Origin: Myxococcales bacterium
GTDB taxonomy: Bacteria; Myxococcota_A; UBA9160; SMWR01
Assembly (NCBI GenBank): GCA_022561775.1
Contig: JADFQO010000001.1
Coordinates: 62,001-126,000 of the forward strand
Length of the DNA: 64,000 nt
Reading direction: 5' to 3'
Part shown: piece after piece, positions 56,626 to 64,000 of the stretch
Position numbering within the stretch: position 1 is the stretch's first letter
How the letters are laid out: every line of letters starts with the position of its first letter
Position numbers and translations under genes: made by a program
The notes under the pieces: model-generated
The model's input: only the letters and a program-made list of their open reading frames with translations
What the model was told of the DNA's origin: nothing
Database searches by the model: none

Positions 56626-57747
56626 CTAAACACGCATGGGCATGACAACTGCGAGAGCGTCATCATCATCTGAGGGTACGAGTTGTGCCGGTGATGTTGC
56701 GTCTTTAAAACCCAAGCGGACCTCTTTGGCCTTGACGCTATTTAAAGCATCCATCAGATAACGAGCATTAAAAGCCACCGTGAGCGCCTCGCCCACGTAG
56801 TCAACGTCAAGCTCCTCTTGTGCATCACCGAGGTCAGGGTTATTTGAGCTGAGCCGTAGCTGCCCATCTGACAACTCAAATTTGATCGCGCGACTTCGCT
56901 CCGCAGAAAGGAGTGCCACCCTTCTCAAAGCACGTGAGAAAGTCTCGACTGTGACTGTTAAATTGATCGTTGTCTCTCGTGGAATTACCTGCTGATAATT
57001 TGGGAATTCACCCTCGATTAGCCTCATAACTAGTGTAACATTACTTTTTCGTACCAGGGCACTATTACCTTCAAAACCCAACTCAACTTCATCGGTATCT
57101 TCTTCATCAAGTAGACGCTTCAGTTCTACCAGGCCTTTGCGCGGGATAATTACTCCCGTCTTGAGTCCACTAAGGTTGATACCGAGCATTCGATCTATAA
57201 CCGCTAGCCGATGACCATCGGTTGCAACCATCCTGACTTTTCCTGAATCTGCTAGTTGCTCAAAATATACACCATTTAGGTTATACCGTGTCTCATCTGC
57301 GGAGGCAGCGTAAATTGTCCGCTCGATCATCTCGGCAAGAAAGAGTCCTTGAATCCGTGTTGTCTCACCCAAACCAAAGTCAGGAAGCGTTGGATACTCT
57401 TCTGCAGTATTTCCAGCAAGCGTAAATTGCGCGCGGTCACAATGAATCTTTAGAAAAGAATTCGCTGTTGCCTCAAGCAAAATTGGCTCGTCGGGAAGCT
57501 CACGTACAATCTCATAAAGCTTTTTTGCGGAGACTGTTGCTTTTCCTGAAACTTCGATATCTGCTGGATGAAATCCACGGATTCCCACTTCAAGGTCAGT
57601 TGCAGCGAGGATGAGCTTCTTATCTTCTTTATTGCTCGCATCTAGAAGGACGTTTGCGAGAATCGGCATTGTGTTGCGTTTTTCAACAACTGATTGAATA
57701 CGAGCAAGACCCTTCTGAAGTTCACCCTTGGCAATTTTGAGTTTCAT
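56626..57747 (-). CDS. dnaN: DNA polymerase III beta subunit (sliding clamp)
   Basis: 373 residues in three repeated clamp domains. MKLKIAKGELQKGLARIQSV opens domain I; ATDGHRLAVIDRM (domain II) and VVMPMRV (C-terminal end) are clamp hallmarks. I chose ATG 57747, which matches family starts; an ATG four codons upstream is possible. The gene is markedly richer in A+T than gyrB, gyrA and the rest of the window, with many AAA, ATT and TTA-type codons. No dnaA is beside it. Confidence 0.95.
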   Translation of the reverse strand: MKLKIAKGELQKGLARIQSVVEKRNTMPILANVLLDASNKEDKKLILAATDLEVGIRGFHPADIEVSGKATVSAKKLYEIVRELPDEPILLEATANSFLKIHCDRAQFTLAGNTAEEYPTLPDFGLGETTRIQGLFLAEMIERTIYAASADETRYNLNGVYFEQLADSGKVRMVATDGHRLAVIDRMLGINLSGLKTGVIIPRKGLVELKRLLDEEDTDEVELGFEGNSALVRKSNVTLVMRLIEGEFPNYQQVIPRETTINLTVTVETFSRALRRVALLSAERSRAIKFELSDGQLRLSSNNPDLGDAQEELDVDYVGEALTVAFNARYLMDALNSVKAKEVRLGFKDATSPAQLVPSDDDDALAVVMPMRV

Positions 57748-57759
57748 CTCGTTCCCCAT

Positions 57760-58187
57760 ATCTCTTTTACTTCTTTTTGGTACTTAGTATTTAGTAATAA
57801 TAGGTCTTCTCAAAATCCGATAAAAGACACCAAAGTCGTTGAGGAAAACCGGTTTTGGCCTTTATCGAATTCGACAGTGACACGTTAGGACTCCGTAGGA
57901 GATAATTGGTACAAGACTGGATATAGGCCATCTTAACACGAGGAGAGTTCTCTCGTCGTTGATCCTGGCTGGGAGAATCCAGAAAATTGGCACAAAAGTG
58001 GTGTAGTTGCTACTCTCTCGCCCCTGAGGATTTTTGTGGGAAGAGCATTTGAACCAAGCAAAGCGAAGTAAAAGCTCGTAAATGGGTAAGCTGGGTGCTC
58101 TTGAACAGTTGAAGCCAAAAATCTGCTGAGAACCCAGAACCCGGTGATCCTTTTCATCTCTGAAGAAACAGCATCAGAAGGCCTTCG
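57760..58187. other. AT-rich gap between divergent dnaN and rpmH; candidate origin region
   Basis: A 430-bp gene-free, AT-rich stretch at the point where gyrA-gyrB-dnaN and rpmH-rnpA-yidC-jag-rsmG-parAB diverge, where many bacteria have dnaA and/or oriC. I find only two 7-of-9 matches to the DnaA box TTWTNCACA (57986-57994; complement at 58035-58043) and no cluster. The stretch must also hold the divergent dnaN and rpmH promoters. Confidence 0.45.
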
Positions 58188-58337
58188 ATGAAACGTACCT
58201 ACCAGCCTAGTCGTATCCGTCGAAAGCGAACTCATGGATTTCGCGCACGAATGAAGACTTCAGCAGGGCGCACAATTATTAAGCGGCGTCGAAGTAAAGG
58301 TCGGAAGCGTCTCGCAGTCAGTATTTCCTCGAAGTAG
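58188..58337 (+). CDS. rpmH: Ribosomal protein L34
   Basis: A 49-codon gene, missed by length cut-offs. It reads [20 protein letters not shown], then [20 protein letters not shown], ending SISSK. This is the canonical L34 sequence with a slightly longer C-terminus. AGAAGG lies eight bases upstream. It is followed directly by rnpA, the usual pairing. Confidence 0.97.
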   Translation: MKRTYQPSRIRRKRTHGFRARMKTSAGRTIIKRRRSKGRKRLAVSISSK

Positions 58338-58342
58338 TTTTG

Positions 58343-58750
58343 GTGCGGTTGAAAACAGGTCGCTTCCAGCGCGCAGATCGAATCTTGTTCTCGCGAGATT
58401 TCCAATATCTGGCGAAGTTTGGGTATCGTCGGGCCTCAGAGGATTTTGTCGTTATTATTACGTCGCAGGGTAACGCTAATCGTCCAAGTACCAACGCCAA
58501 ACGAAAGAAATTAGGAGTCACAGTCGGCAGGCGAGTAGGAAATTCCGTAGTTCGCAACCGTGTAAAACGCCATGTCAGAGAGTGGTTTCGTCATGCGCGA
58601 GCAGAATTGCCCAATGGATCCGATATTCTGGTAATCGCTCGCCATGCCGCGCGGGATCTTTCGGGCTGCGAAGTGGTGGTAGCTCTAGATAGAGCGGCTG
58701 ATGGTCTACGAGCTTGGGGGGTTGGTCGAGCGACGGGCGAATTTCGATGA
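58343..58750 (+). CDS. rnpA: Ribonuclease P protein component
   Basis: 135 residues. The RNR motif appears in GRRVGNSVVRNRVKRHVREW, preceded by the aromatic segment ILFSRDFQYLAKFG. It binds the catalytic RNase P RNA and aids 5' maturation of tRNA. The start is GTG 58343 (TTG 58340 also possible), five bases after the rpmH stop, so translation is probably coupled. The stop overlaps yidD (ATGA). Confidence 0.92.
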   Translation: MRLKTGRFQRADRILFSRDFQYLAKFGYRRASEDFVVIITSQGNANRPSTNAKRKKLGVTVGRRVGNSVVRNRVKRHVREWFRHARAELPNGSDILVIARHAARDLSGCEVVVALDRAADGLRAWGVGRATGEFR

Positions 58751-58989
58751 ATCGCTTTTGGACAAAGATCGGCTTACAGCTATTGCGGTTCTACCAAGTC
58801 TCTCTATCGGGGTTATTGGGTCCGGCGTGCCGTTTCGAGCCGAGTTGCTCGCACTATGCGGCCGAGGCGATCGAGCAATTTGGTCTCGTGCGGGGGTCTT
58901 GGCTCACGGTCCGACGGATGGTTCGTTGCCATCCGCTCGGGGGAAGTGGATACGACCCGGTGCCGGAGCGGGTAGGTAATGGACCGTAA
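58747..58989 (+). CDS. yidD: Membrane protein insertion efficiency factor YidD
   Basis: 80 residues from ATG 58747, overlapping rnpA by four bases. The family core is present: LLRFYQVSLSGLLGPACRFE, PSCSHYAAEAIEQFG and RMVRCHPLGGSGYDPVP, with the three conserved cysteines. It assists YidC-dependent membrane insertion. It overlaps yidC by 11 bases. Confidence 0.95.
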   Translation: MNRFWTKIGLQLLRFYQVSLSGLLGPACRFEPSCSHYAAEAIEQFGLVRGSWLTVRRMVRCHPLGGSGYDPVPERVGNGP

Positions 58990-60688
58990 TTTCGTTCTCG
59001 CCTGCGCCCTTTCTTTGGCCGTTCTCTTGGGTTGGATGTACCTGACGGGTGACTCCTCCCGCGAACAGCAGATGGGTGGAAGTCTTCCCGAACAGACTCA
59101 ACCTGCTGATTCGATTGGAGATCTTACGCGGGATACCGCAGAGCGGCCTTCGTCAGATCACTCCGTATTTGCAGATCGATCGCCTTCGGCGATCCCGGCC
59201 ACGCAGTCAGACCAGAGCGAGGTCGCAGAACGGCAGATTCGGATCGAGATGCCGCTCTACGCGGCGGTATTGACGAATCGCGGCGCGGGCATTTTGAGCT
59301 GGAAGCTCCGGGAGTTTCGTGAGACCTCGGATCCCAGTGCGCCCACCATTGATCTGGCGACCAGACAGGCAGTCGGGAAGGCTACGTTGCTGACTCCGTT
59401 TGCGGAGTTGGGGATCGGGGATTTCGCTGATCGCGTCTTCGAGGTGGTGCGCGAGGAGTTTTCGAGCGTTTCTTTCGAGAGCCGCGAACGCGGCGTCACG
59501 ATCCGCAAGACGTTTACCTTCGATCCTGATTCCTATTCGTTCCGGCTGTTGATCGAGGTGCTGAACGATTCGACGGCTGTGATAGCACCGCGGTTCGAGA
59601 TCGACATCGTCGCGCACCAGAGCGAGGCGACTGATTTTCGCGAGCAGGCGCTCGCCGCTCTCGAAGATGGAAATCGCGTGAACACACCAATACAAAGTTT
59701 GGGTCGCGGGGGCTTTTTCCAGTCGTTCACAGGCCGCAAACCCGCGAAGTACGAGGATTACCTCGGTCGAATCGACTGGGCGGGCATCCAGACCACCTAT
59801 TTCCTGACGGCGATTCTTCCCGACAACCCGAGCCAGGCAAGGGTTCGCATTGCGGCACTGGAACCCGGAGTGTCAGGGGTTACCCAGCTTTCGTTCGACG
59901 AGACGGTGATTCCGCCAGGCCAATCCATCGCCCGCGAGTTCCGGGGCTACATGGGTCCGAAAGAAATGGAGCGACTCGAGATCTTTGGAGGGGAGACCGT
60001 CCACGCGATCGATCTCGGTTGGTCGTGGGTCGAGCCGCTGACGCGCTTCTTCTCGTTGCTTTTGAAAATGCTCTACTCCGTCGTGGCAAACTACGGAGTC
60101 GCAATCATCATACTCACGATCTTGGTTCGAGTCGTCACGGCACCGCTGACCATCAAGCAGATGCGCTCGATGGAGCGAATGCGCGCGCTCTCTCCCAAGC
60201 TCAAGGAGATTCAAGCGGAGTTCGCCGACGATCGTCAGAAGCAGTCCGAGAAGACGATGGCCCTTTACAAGAGTGAAGGCGTCAATCCCCTGGGCGGCTG
60301 TTTGCCGATGCTCCTACAATTTCCTGTGTTTATCGGATTGTTCTACGCGCTGAGAAGTACGATCCAGCTGCGCCAGGCGCCCTTTTTCGGCTGGATCGAT
60401 GACCTTTCCGTGCCCGAGTCGCTCTTTGAAATTCCCGGCCTCGGCCTGCCATTTCGGGTTCTTCCTTTGGTCATGGGAGCGACGATGGTCCTCCAGCAGC
60501 GGATCACGCCGATGCAAGCGGATCCCGCGCAAGCGAAGATGATGATGACGGTCATGCCCGTCATGATGACGCTGGTCTTCTATCAGTTCCCGTCGGGATT
60601 GGTTCTTTACTGGATGGTGAGTAACGTACTCGCGATCAGCCACCAGTTGTGGATTGGCCGCGGGATTCGAGCCAAGAAAGCAAGTTAG
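58979..60688 (+). CDS. yidC: Membrane protein insertase YidC
   Basis: 569 residues. N-terminal anchor helix (FVLACALSLAVLLGWMYL), a large periplasmic beta domain (about 60-340) and the conserved 60KD_IMP core with five C-terminal helices (GVAIIILTILVRVVTAPLTI, the positively charged groove arginine in that segment, then NPLGGCLPMLLQFPVFIGLF and QFPSGLVLYWMVSN). Gram-negative type with the periplasmic domain. jag follows directly. Confidence 0.96.
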   Translation: MDRNFVLACALSLAVLLGWMYLTGDSSREQQMGGSLPEQTQPADSIGDLTRDTAERPSSDHSVFADRSPSAIPATQSDQSEVAERQIRIEMPLYAAVLTNRGAGILSWKLREFRETSDPSAPTIDLATRQAVGKATLLTPFAELGIGDFADRVFEVVREEFSSVSFESRERGVTIRKTFTFDPDSYSFRLLIEVLNDSTAVIAPRFEIDIVAHQSEATDFREQALAALEDGNRVNTPIQSLGRGGFFQSFTGRKPAKYEDYLGRIDWAGIQTTYFLTAILPDNPSQARVRIAALEPGVSGVTQLSFDETVIPPGQSIAREFRGYMGPKEMERLEIFGGETVHAIDLGWSWVEPLTRFFSLLLKMLYSVVANYGVAIIILTILVRVVTAPLTIKQMRSMERMRALSPKLKEIQAEFADDRQKQSEKTMALYKSEGVNPLGGCLPMLLQFPVFIGLFYALRSTIQLRQAPFFGWIDDLSVPESLFEIPGLGLPFRVLPLVMGATMVLQQRITPMQADPAQAKMMMTVMPVMMTLVFYQFPSGLVLYWMVSNVLAISHQLWIGRGIRAKKAS

Positions 60689-60697
60689 GAGGTAGTG

Positions 60698-61600
60698 GTG
60701 TACGACGTGAAGAACGAGGCCCACGAATTCGTGGCAGATGGGCGGAGCGAAGCGGTCGACAAGGCGTGTCAGTTTTTTGGCGTCGCCGACGAGTCCGCGC
60801 TCGCGATTTCCGGGTTCGAGACCGGAGCGGTTTACGGGCTTGCGACGCGCACGGTGATCGTCGCAGTCCCAAAGAGCGGCGCGAAGTCCAGGCCCGCGCG
60901 CTCCCGAAACGACGCGGGGCGAAGCGCCGGGCGAGATTCGAGTCGCAGAAGGGATCGGGGCCGCGACGATCGCACACGCGAATCTTTGGCGAGCCCGCGA
61001 GGGAATCGTGAATCCCAGGGGGGCCGCGACCGAACACCGAAACCCGAAGCCGACCCGGCTACGCCCGCTGCGGGGCCGTCCGTCGGATCGGTGGGCGAAG
61101 AACTCGGAGAGATCGGTCAATTCATGCTCGGAACCATCGAGCGAATGGGATTGGGCCCGTTCGAGATTTCTGAAAGCAAAGAGGGCGAGATGATCGTGCT
61201 GCAGGTGAAGGGACCGGCCGCGCAGGAGCTCGCCTCGGGTCAGGGCAGGACCGTCGATGCGCTCCAACTGCTCGTCAACCAGCTATCCGTGCGGATCAGC
61301 CCGGATCGAGAGCGCGTGGTGGTCGACGTCGACGGGAATGCGGATGCGCGAGAGGAGTTTCTCGGGAAACTGGCAGAGCGGGTTGCAAAGCGGGCGCTTC
61401 AGACCGGTCGCGCCGTTGCCCTCGACCCGATGAACGGCCGAGATCGACGCATGATCCACATGGCGCTGCGGGATCGGGAAGATGTTGCGACGATGAGCGA
61501 GGGTGAGGGTCGGTATCGCCAAGTGGTCGTGGTACCCGAGAGCTCGGACGAGTTCGCGGAGGTGCGCGCGCAATCGGAGCGATCTGGCAGCAACAGCTGA
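60698..61600 (+). CDS. jag: Jag/KhpB-like RNA-binding protein
   Basis: 300 residues: Jag-N domain (about 1-55; AHEFVADGRSEAVDKAC), a long Arg/Ser/Asp-rich linker (about 60-125), a KH domain (about 130-205) and an R3H domain with DPMNGRDRRMIHMALRD near the end. KhpB-type proteins bind small RNAs and act in cell-envelope control. GTG 60698 is preferred because AGGAGG lies five bases upstream; GTG 60695 would leave only two. Confidence 0.9.
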   Translation: MYDVKNEAHEFVADGRSEAVDKACQFFGVADESALAISGFETGAVYGLATRTVIVAVPKSGAKSRPARSRNDAGRSAGRDSSRRRDRGRDDRTRESLASPRGNRESQGGRDRTPKPEADPATPAAGPSVGSVGEELGEIGQFMLGTIERMGLGPFEISESKEGEMIVLQVKGPAAQELASGQGRTVDALQLLVNQLSVRISPDRERVVVDVDGNADAREEFLGKLAERVAKRALQTGRAVALDPMNGRDRRMIHMALRDREDVATMSEGEGRYRQVVVVPESSDEFAEVRAQSERSGSNS

Positions 61601-61621
61601 GGAGTTCCATCACGCTTCGAA

Positions 61622-61637
61622 CGTTCCACGTGGAACA
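61622..61637. promoter_or_regulatory. parS site 1
   Basis: cGTTCCACGTGGAACA matches the palindromic parS consensus in 15 of 16 positions (first base C instead of T). It lies just after jag and 26 bp before a perfect copy; ParB, encoded 1.7 kb downstream, is the expected binder. Confidence 0.92.
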
Positions 61638-61647
61638 CAGCCCCGGC

Positions 61648-61663
61648 TGTTCCACGTGGAACA
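61648..61663. promoter_or_regulatory. parS site 2
   Basis: TGTTCCACGTGGAACA is a perfect 16-bp palindrome of the parS type, the nucleation site for ParB/CTP clamps. It lies 28 bp before the rsmG start. Small frames read through it give the peptide FHVEQ, a common false gene start. Confidence 0.95.
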
Positions 61664-61691
61664 GCACTCCGACCTGCTATCCGGTGCTTCG

Positions 61692-62348
61692 ATGATTGGG
61701 GACAAATCCGCGGAAGCCGTCCGCAGCCTCCTGATCGAGGGGCTCGGCGAGCTCCGGCTGGCCGTCAGCGATCACCAACTCGACACGCTGCTTGAGCTCG
61801 CACTGCTGCTCGGTCAATGGTCGAAGCGGATCAACCTGACTGGCCACCGAACTCCTGCTGAGATCGCCCGGAGGCTGATTTTGGATGCAGCCGCCCTCTG
61901 CGCGCAGCTGCCCGAGATCGCTTCCCTGGCCGACATCGGGTCCGGGGCGGGCTTCCCGGGCTTTCCGGTCGCCATCTTGCGCGCGGATTGTCGCGTGACG
62001 CTTGTGGAATCCCGCGAGCGGCGGCATCACTTTCAGCGCCAGGTCATTCGGCAGCTCGGGTTGGACAACGTCTACGCCGAACTCGGTCGCGCAGAGGCCC
62101 TCGAGCCATCGCTTCACGCCGCGGCGATCGCCCAGGCGGTCGCGCGGCCCCGGGACGCCCTGCCCATTTTGCTGCCGTGGGTCGAAATCGGTGGCCTGCT
62201 GCTTTTTCCGGGTTCGACCCCCGCTCCGCCAATCCCGAACGATGATCCCCGGGTTCGCTTCGAGCCCTGCGCGACTTACAACGTACCTCTGGGCGGCGCG
62301 GAGCGGACGCTGTGGACCGCACGCAAAACTTCGGGGAACGTGGTGTAG
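61692..62348 (+). CDS. rsmG: 16S rRNA (guanine-527-N7)-methyltransferase
   Basis: 218 residues. LLLGQWSKRINLTGHRTPAE and LADIGSGAGFPGFPVAILR (SAM site), then VTLVESRERRHHFQRQVIRQ, are RsmG hallmarks. ATG 61692 is chosen because frames starting upstream would run through the parS sites. It lies between the parS sites and parA, the usual rsmG-parA-parB order. Confidence 0.95.
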   Translation: MIGDKSAEAVRSLLIEGLGELRLAVSDHQLDTLLELALLLGQWSKRINLTGHRTPAEIARRLILDAAALCAQLPEIASLADIGSGAGFPGFPVAILRADCRVTLVESRERRHHFQRQVIRQLGLDNVYAELGRAEALEPSLHAAAIAQAVARPRDALPILLPWVEIGGLLLFPGSTPAPPIPNDDPRVRFEPCATYNVPLGGAERTLWTARKTSGNVV

Positions 62349-62448
62349 CGATTCGAGGGATTGATTTTCGAGATCCGGCCAAGAATCTTGGCGACAGCGA
62401 CTGATTGGTGTGGTAGATTTAGCGAATCGATGAAAGCCCCGCGGGGGT

Positions 62449-63330
62449 GTGGGGAAAGTTCAGTTGGAACCTAATACCGCGATTCCGGAGCAAGGCGGGC
62501 CCGCATCGGGCCTGGTATTCGCCGTTGTCAATCAAAAAGGCGGGGTCGGCAAGACCACGAGCGCGGTGAATCTGGCCGCGTCGTTCGCTGCGTCGGAGCG
62601 ATCGACGCTCTTGGTCGACCTGGATCCCCAGGCGAACGCGACGAGCGCCTTCGGAATTGCTGCGACGAATCACATTTATCACGCCATCGGTGGGCGCTGC
62701 GTGATGAAGGACGTTGTGCGGTCTACCGAACTCGAATTTCTAGAGTTGGTTCCGTCGGGTCGCGACCTCTACGGCGCCGAGATCGAGCTCGCCTCGATGC
62801 TCAATCGCGAACGCCAGTTGGAGCGCGCCCTCTCGGATCTGCGTCAAGCCTACGAGTTCGTCTTCATCGACTGCCCGCCCTCTCTCGGCCTGCTGACGCT
62901 GAACGCGTTATGCGCCGCGTCGCGCGTAATCATCCCTCTCCAATGTGAGTACTACGCGCTCGAAGGTCTGGCCGGGTTGCTAGAGACGGTCGGCCTGGTG
63001 CGCGAACAGCTGAATCCCGATCTCGGCCTCGAGGGTATCCTGCTCACGATGGTCGATCAGCGGAACAATCTAAGCCGCCAGGTCGGGAAGGAGGTCCGCG
63101 ACCATTTCGGCATCGAGGCATTCGAGACCGAAATCCCGCGAAACGTGCGGCTGAGTGAAGCCCCGAGTCACGGCAAGCCCGCCCTTCTGTACGACATCCA
63201 CTCCAAGGGCGCGGTCAGTTATCTGCGACTCGCGGACGAAATCCTGCGACGCTATCCACGACCAGTACACTCCATCGCGCCCGCCGTTCTCTCCGGCGGT
63301 TCGGCGTCCGAGGGGGCACTCGGTGAGTAA
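62449..63330 (+). CDS. parA: Chromosome partitioning ATPase ParA
   Basis: 293 residues. Deviant Walker A VVNQKGGVGKTTSAVNLAA after an N-terminal extension of about 25 residues; VDLDPQANATSAFG; FIDCPPSLGLLTLNAL (Walker B); EIPRNVRLSEAPSHGKP near the end. It moves ParB-parS complexes along the nucleoid. GTG start without a strong ribosome site. Overlaps parB by eight bases. Confidence 0.96.
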   Translation: MGKVQLEPNTAIPEQGGPASGLVFAVVNQKGGVGKTTSAVNLAASFAASERSTLLVDLDPQANATSAFGIAATNHIYHAIGGRCVMKDVVRSTELEFLELVPSGRDLYGAEIELASMLNRERQLERALSDLRQAYEFVFIDCPPSLGLLTLNALCAASRVIIPLQCEYYALEGLAGLLETVGLVREQLNPDLGLEGILLTMVDQRNNLSRQVGKEVRDHFGIEAFETEIPRNVRLSEAPSHGKPALLYDIHSKGAVSYLRLADEILRRYPRPVHSIAPAVLSGGSASEGALGE

Positions 63331-64000
63331 TCAGCACAAGGCACTCGGGCGCGGCATTGGAGCGCTGATTCCCGGCGCGGCGCCCGCGAGTTCTCCCGCG
63401 CTCGTCGCGGAATCGGGTCCGACGTGCATCCCGCTCGACTCCATCGAACCCAATCCCGACCAGCCTCGACGCGTCTTCGATCTGGAACATCTCGAGCGAA
63501 TGGCGCAGTCGATCTCTCGCCACGGCGTGCTGCAACCCGTGATCGTGCGCAAGGCCGGGCACCGCTATCAACTGATCTGCGGCGAGCGGCGCTGGCGGGC
63601 CGCGCGTCTTGCGGAGCTTTCGTCGATACCGGCGCTGGTGACCGATGTCGACGACCGCGACCGGCTCGAGCTGGCCCTGATCGAGAACGTGCAGCGCGCG
63701 GATCTCAACCCGATTGAACTCGCGCACGCCTTCAAGGTGCTCTGTGCCTCCGGGGCGACCCAAGACGAGGTCGGCGCACGCGTGAGCCTCGACCGCTCGA
63801 CGGTCGCCAACCACCTGCGGTTGCTCGAGCTGCCGCGAGAATTTCAGGCCGACGTCGAAGCCGGTCGTCTGAGCATCGGACACGCCAAGACGCTGCTCTC
63901 GGTCGGCAACCCTGAACGCCGCCGGCATCTCCGGGATCGCATCGTCCGCGAGGGGCTTTCGGTCCGCGCCAGCGAGGGGCTCGCCCGCAATGTTTCAAAG
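63323..64000 (+). CDS. parB: Chromosome partitioning protein ParB (3' truncated by window end)
   Basis: 226 codons are visible from GTG 63323. KALGRGIGALIP at the N-terminus, PNPDQPRRVFD, the CTPase motif GERRWRAA, LALIENVQRADLNPIELA, and the parS-binding helix-turn-helix (TQDEVGARVSLDRSTVANHL). It would bind the two parS sites upstream. The C-terminal dimerisation domain lies outside the window. Confidence 0.96.
   Translation, partial: MSNQHKALGRGIGALIPGAAPASSPALVAESGPTCIPLDSIEPNPDQPRRVFDLEHLERMAQSISRHGVLQPVIVRKAGHRYQLICGERRWRAARLAELSSIPALVTDVDDRDRLELALIENVQRADLNPIELAHAFKVLCASGATQDEVGARVSLDRSTVANHLRLLELPREFQADVEAGRLSIGHAKTLLSVGNPERRRHLRDRIVREGLSVRASEGLARNVSK

Noticed and set aside
57760..58187. 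DnaA-box cluster
   Set aside because: Only two 7-of-9 matches to the consensus were found, which is expected by chance in this stretch.
61640..61691. Upstream extension of rsmG through parS (peptide FHVEQ)
   Set aside because: This peptide arises from translating parS itself and is a frequent false start; the methyltransferase domain begins after ATG 61692.

Overview
The window is a 64 kb, gene-dense, GC-rich bacterial chromosome segment. It carries hopanoid synthesis genes (HpnC/D/E route, squalene-hopene cyclase), a type 2 isopentenyl-diphosphate isomerase, DXS, paired ArsA-like ATPases with HSP20-like tails, a split F0 ATP synthase operon and a ParABS locus. The overall style fits the former Deltaproteobacteria (Myxococcota, Desulfobacterota or Binatota-like lineages). 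That placement is inference from gene content; no rRNA gene is present. I saw no tRNA, rRNA, CRISPR array, complete insertion sequence or prophage.

Layout. 1-9.3 kb: a cut-off luciferase-like oxidoreductase, a rhomboid protease, then a minus-strand run with GspB/GspA-like proteins, an AMIN-domain membrane protein, a BtuF-like binding protein, two tandem ArsA ATPases and a zinc-ribbon protein. 9.4-11.5 kb: leuA behind a promoter, a leucine-rich leader peptide and a strong hairpin, which together look like transcription attenuation. 11.6-21 kb: an isoprenoid/hopanoid operon (dxs, hpnD, fni, a TetR regulator, hpnC, hpnE, shc, hpnG) taking pyruvate and glyceraldehyde-3-phosphate to hopanoids. 21-27.3 kb: an accessory stretch of less uniform composition (GNAT protein, TolB-like/TPR protein, small zinc and lipoprotein genes, dgkA, DUF2867) ending in a tandem repeat. 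27.3-48 kb: housekeeping genes (acyl-CoA ligase, pyrE, tgt, rnhA, an L3-RlmE pair, mfd, ADP-forming CoA ligase with an ammonia-lyase-like hotdog protein, M48/YbjQ genes, SurA-like, uvrA, tmk). 48-51.4 kb: atpZ-atpI-atpB-atpE and hemL. 51.4-64 kb: an origin-type neighbourhood, gyrA-gyrB-dnaN on the minus strand and rpmH-rnpA-yidD-yidC-jag-rsmG-parA-parB on the plus strand, with two parS sites.

Most noteworthy: (i) a leucine attenuator with an almost leaderless leader peptide; (ii) a structured 63-66 bp repeat, found at 27.2 and 51.4 kb, that supplies the stop codon of the adjacent minus-strand gene and keeps its length and symmetry while its 23-nt palindrome changes sequence; (iii) the origin-type gene order without dnaA or recF, centred on an unusually AT-rich dnaN/rpmH block; (iv) an L3 gene outside a ribosomal protein operon, next to rlmE; (v) palindromic 30-bp repeats inserted in frame in hpnC; (vi) a cyclase with DIDDN in place of the usual DxDDT.
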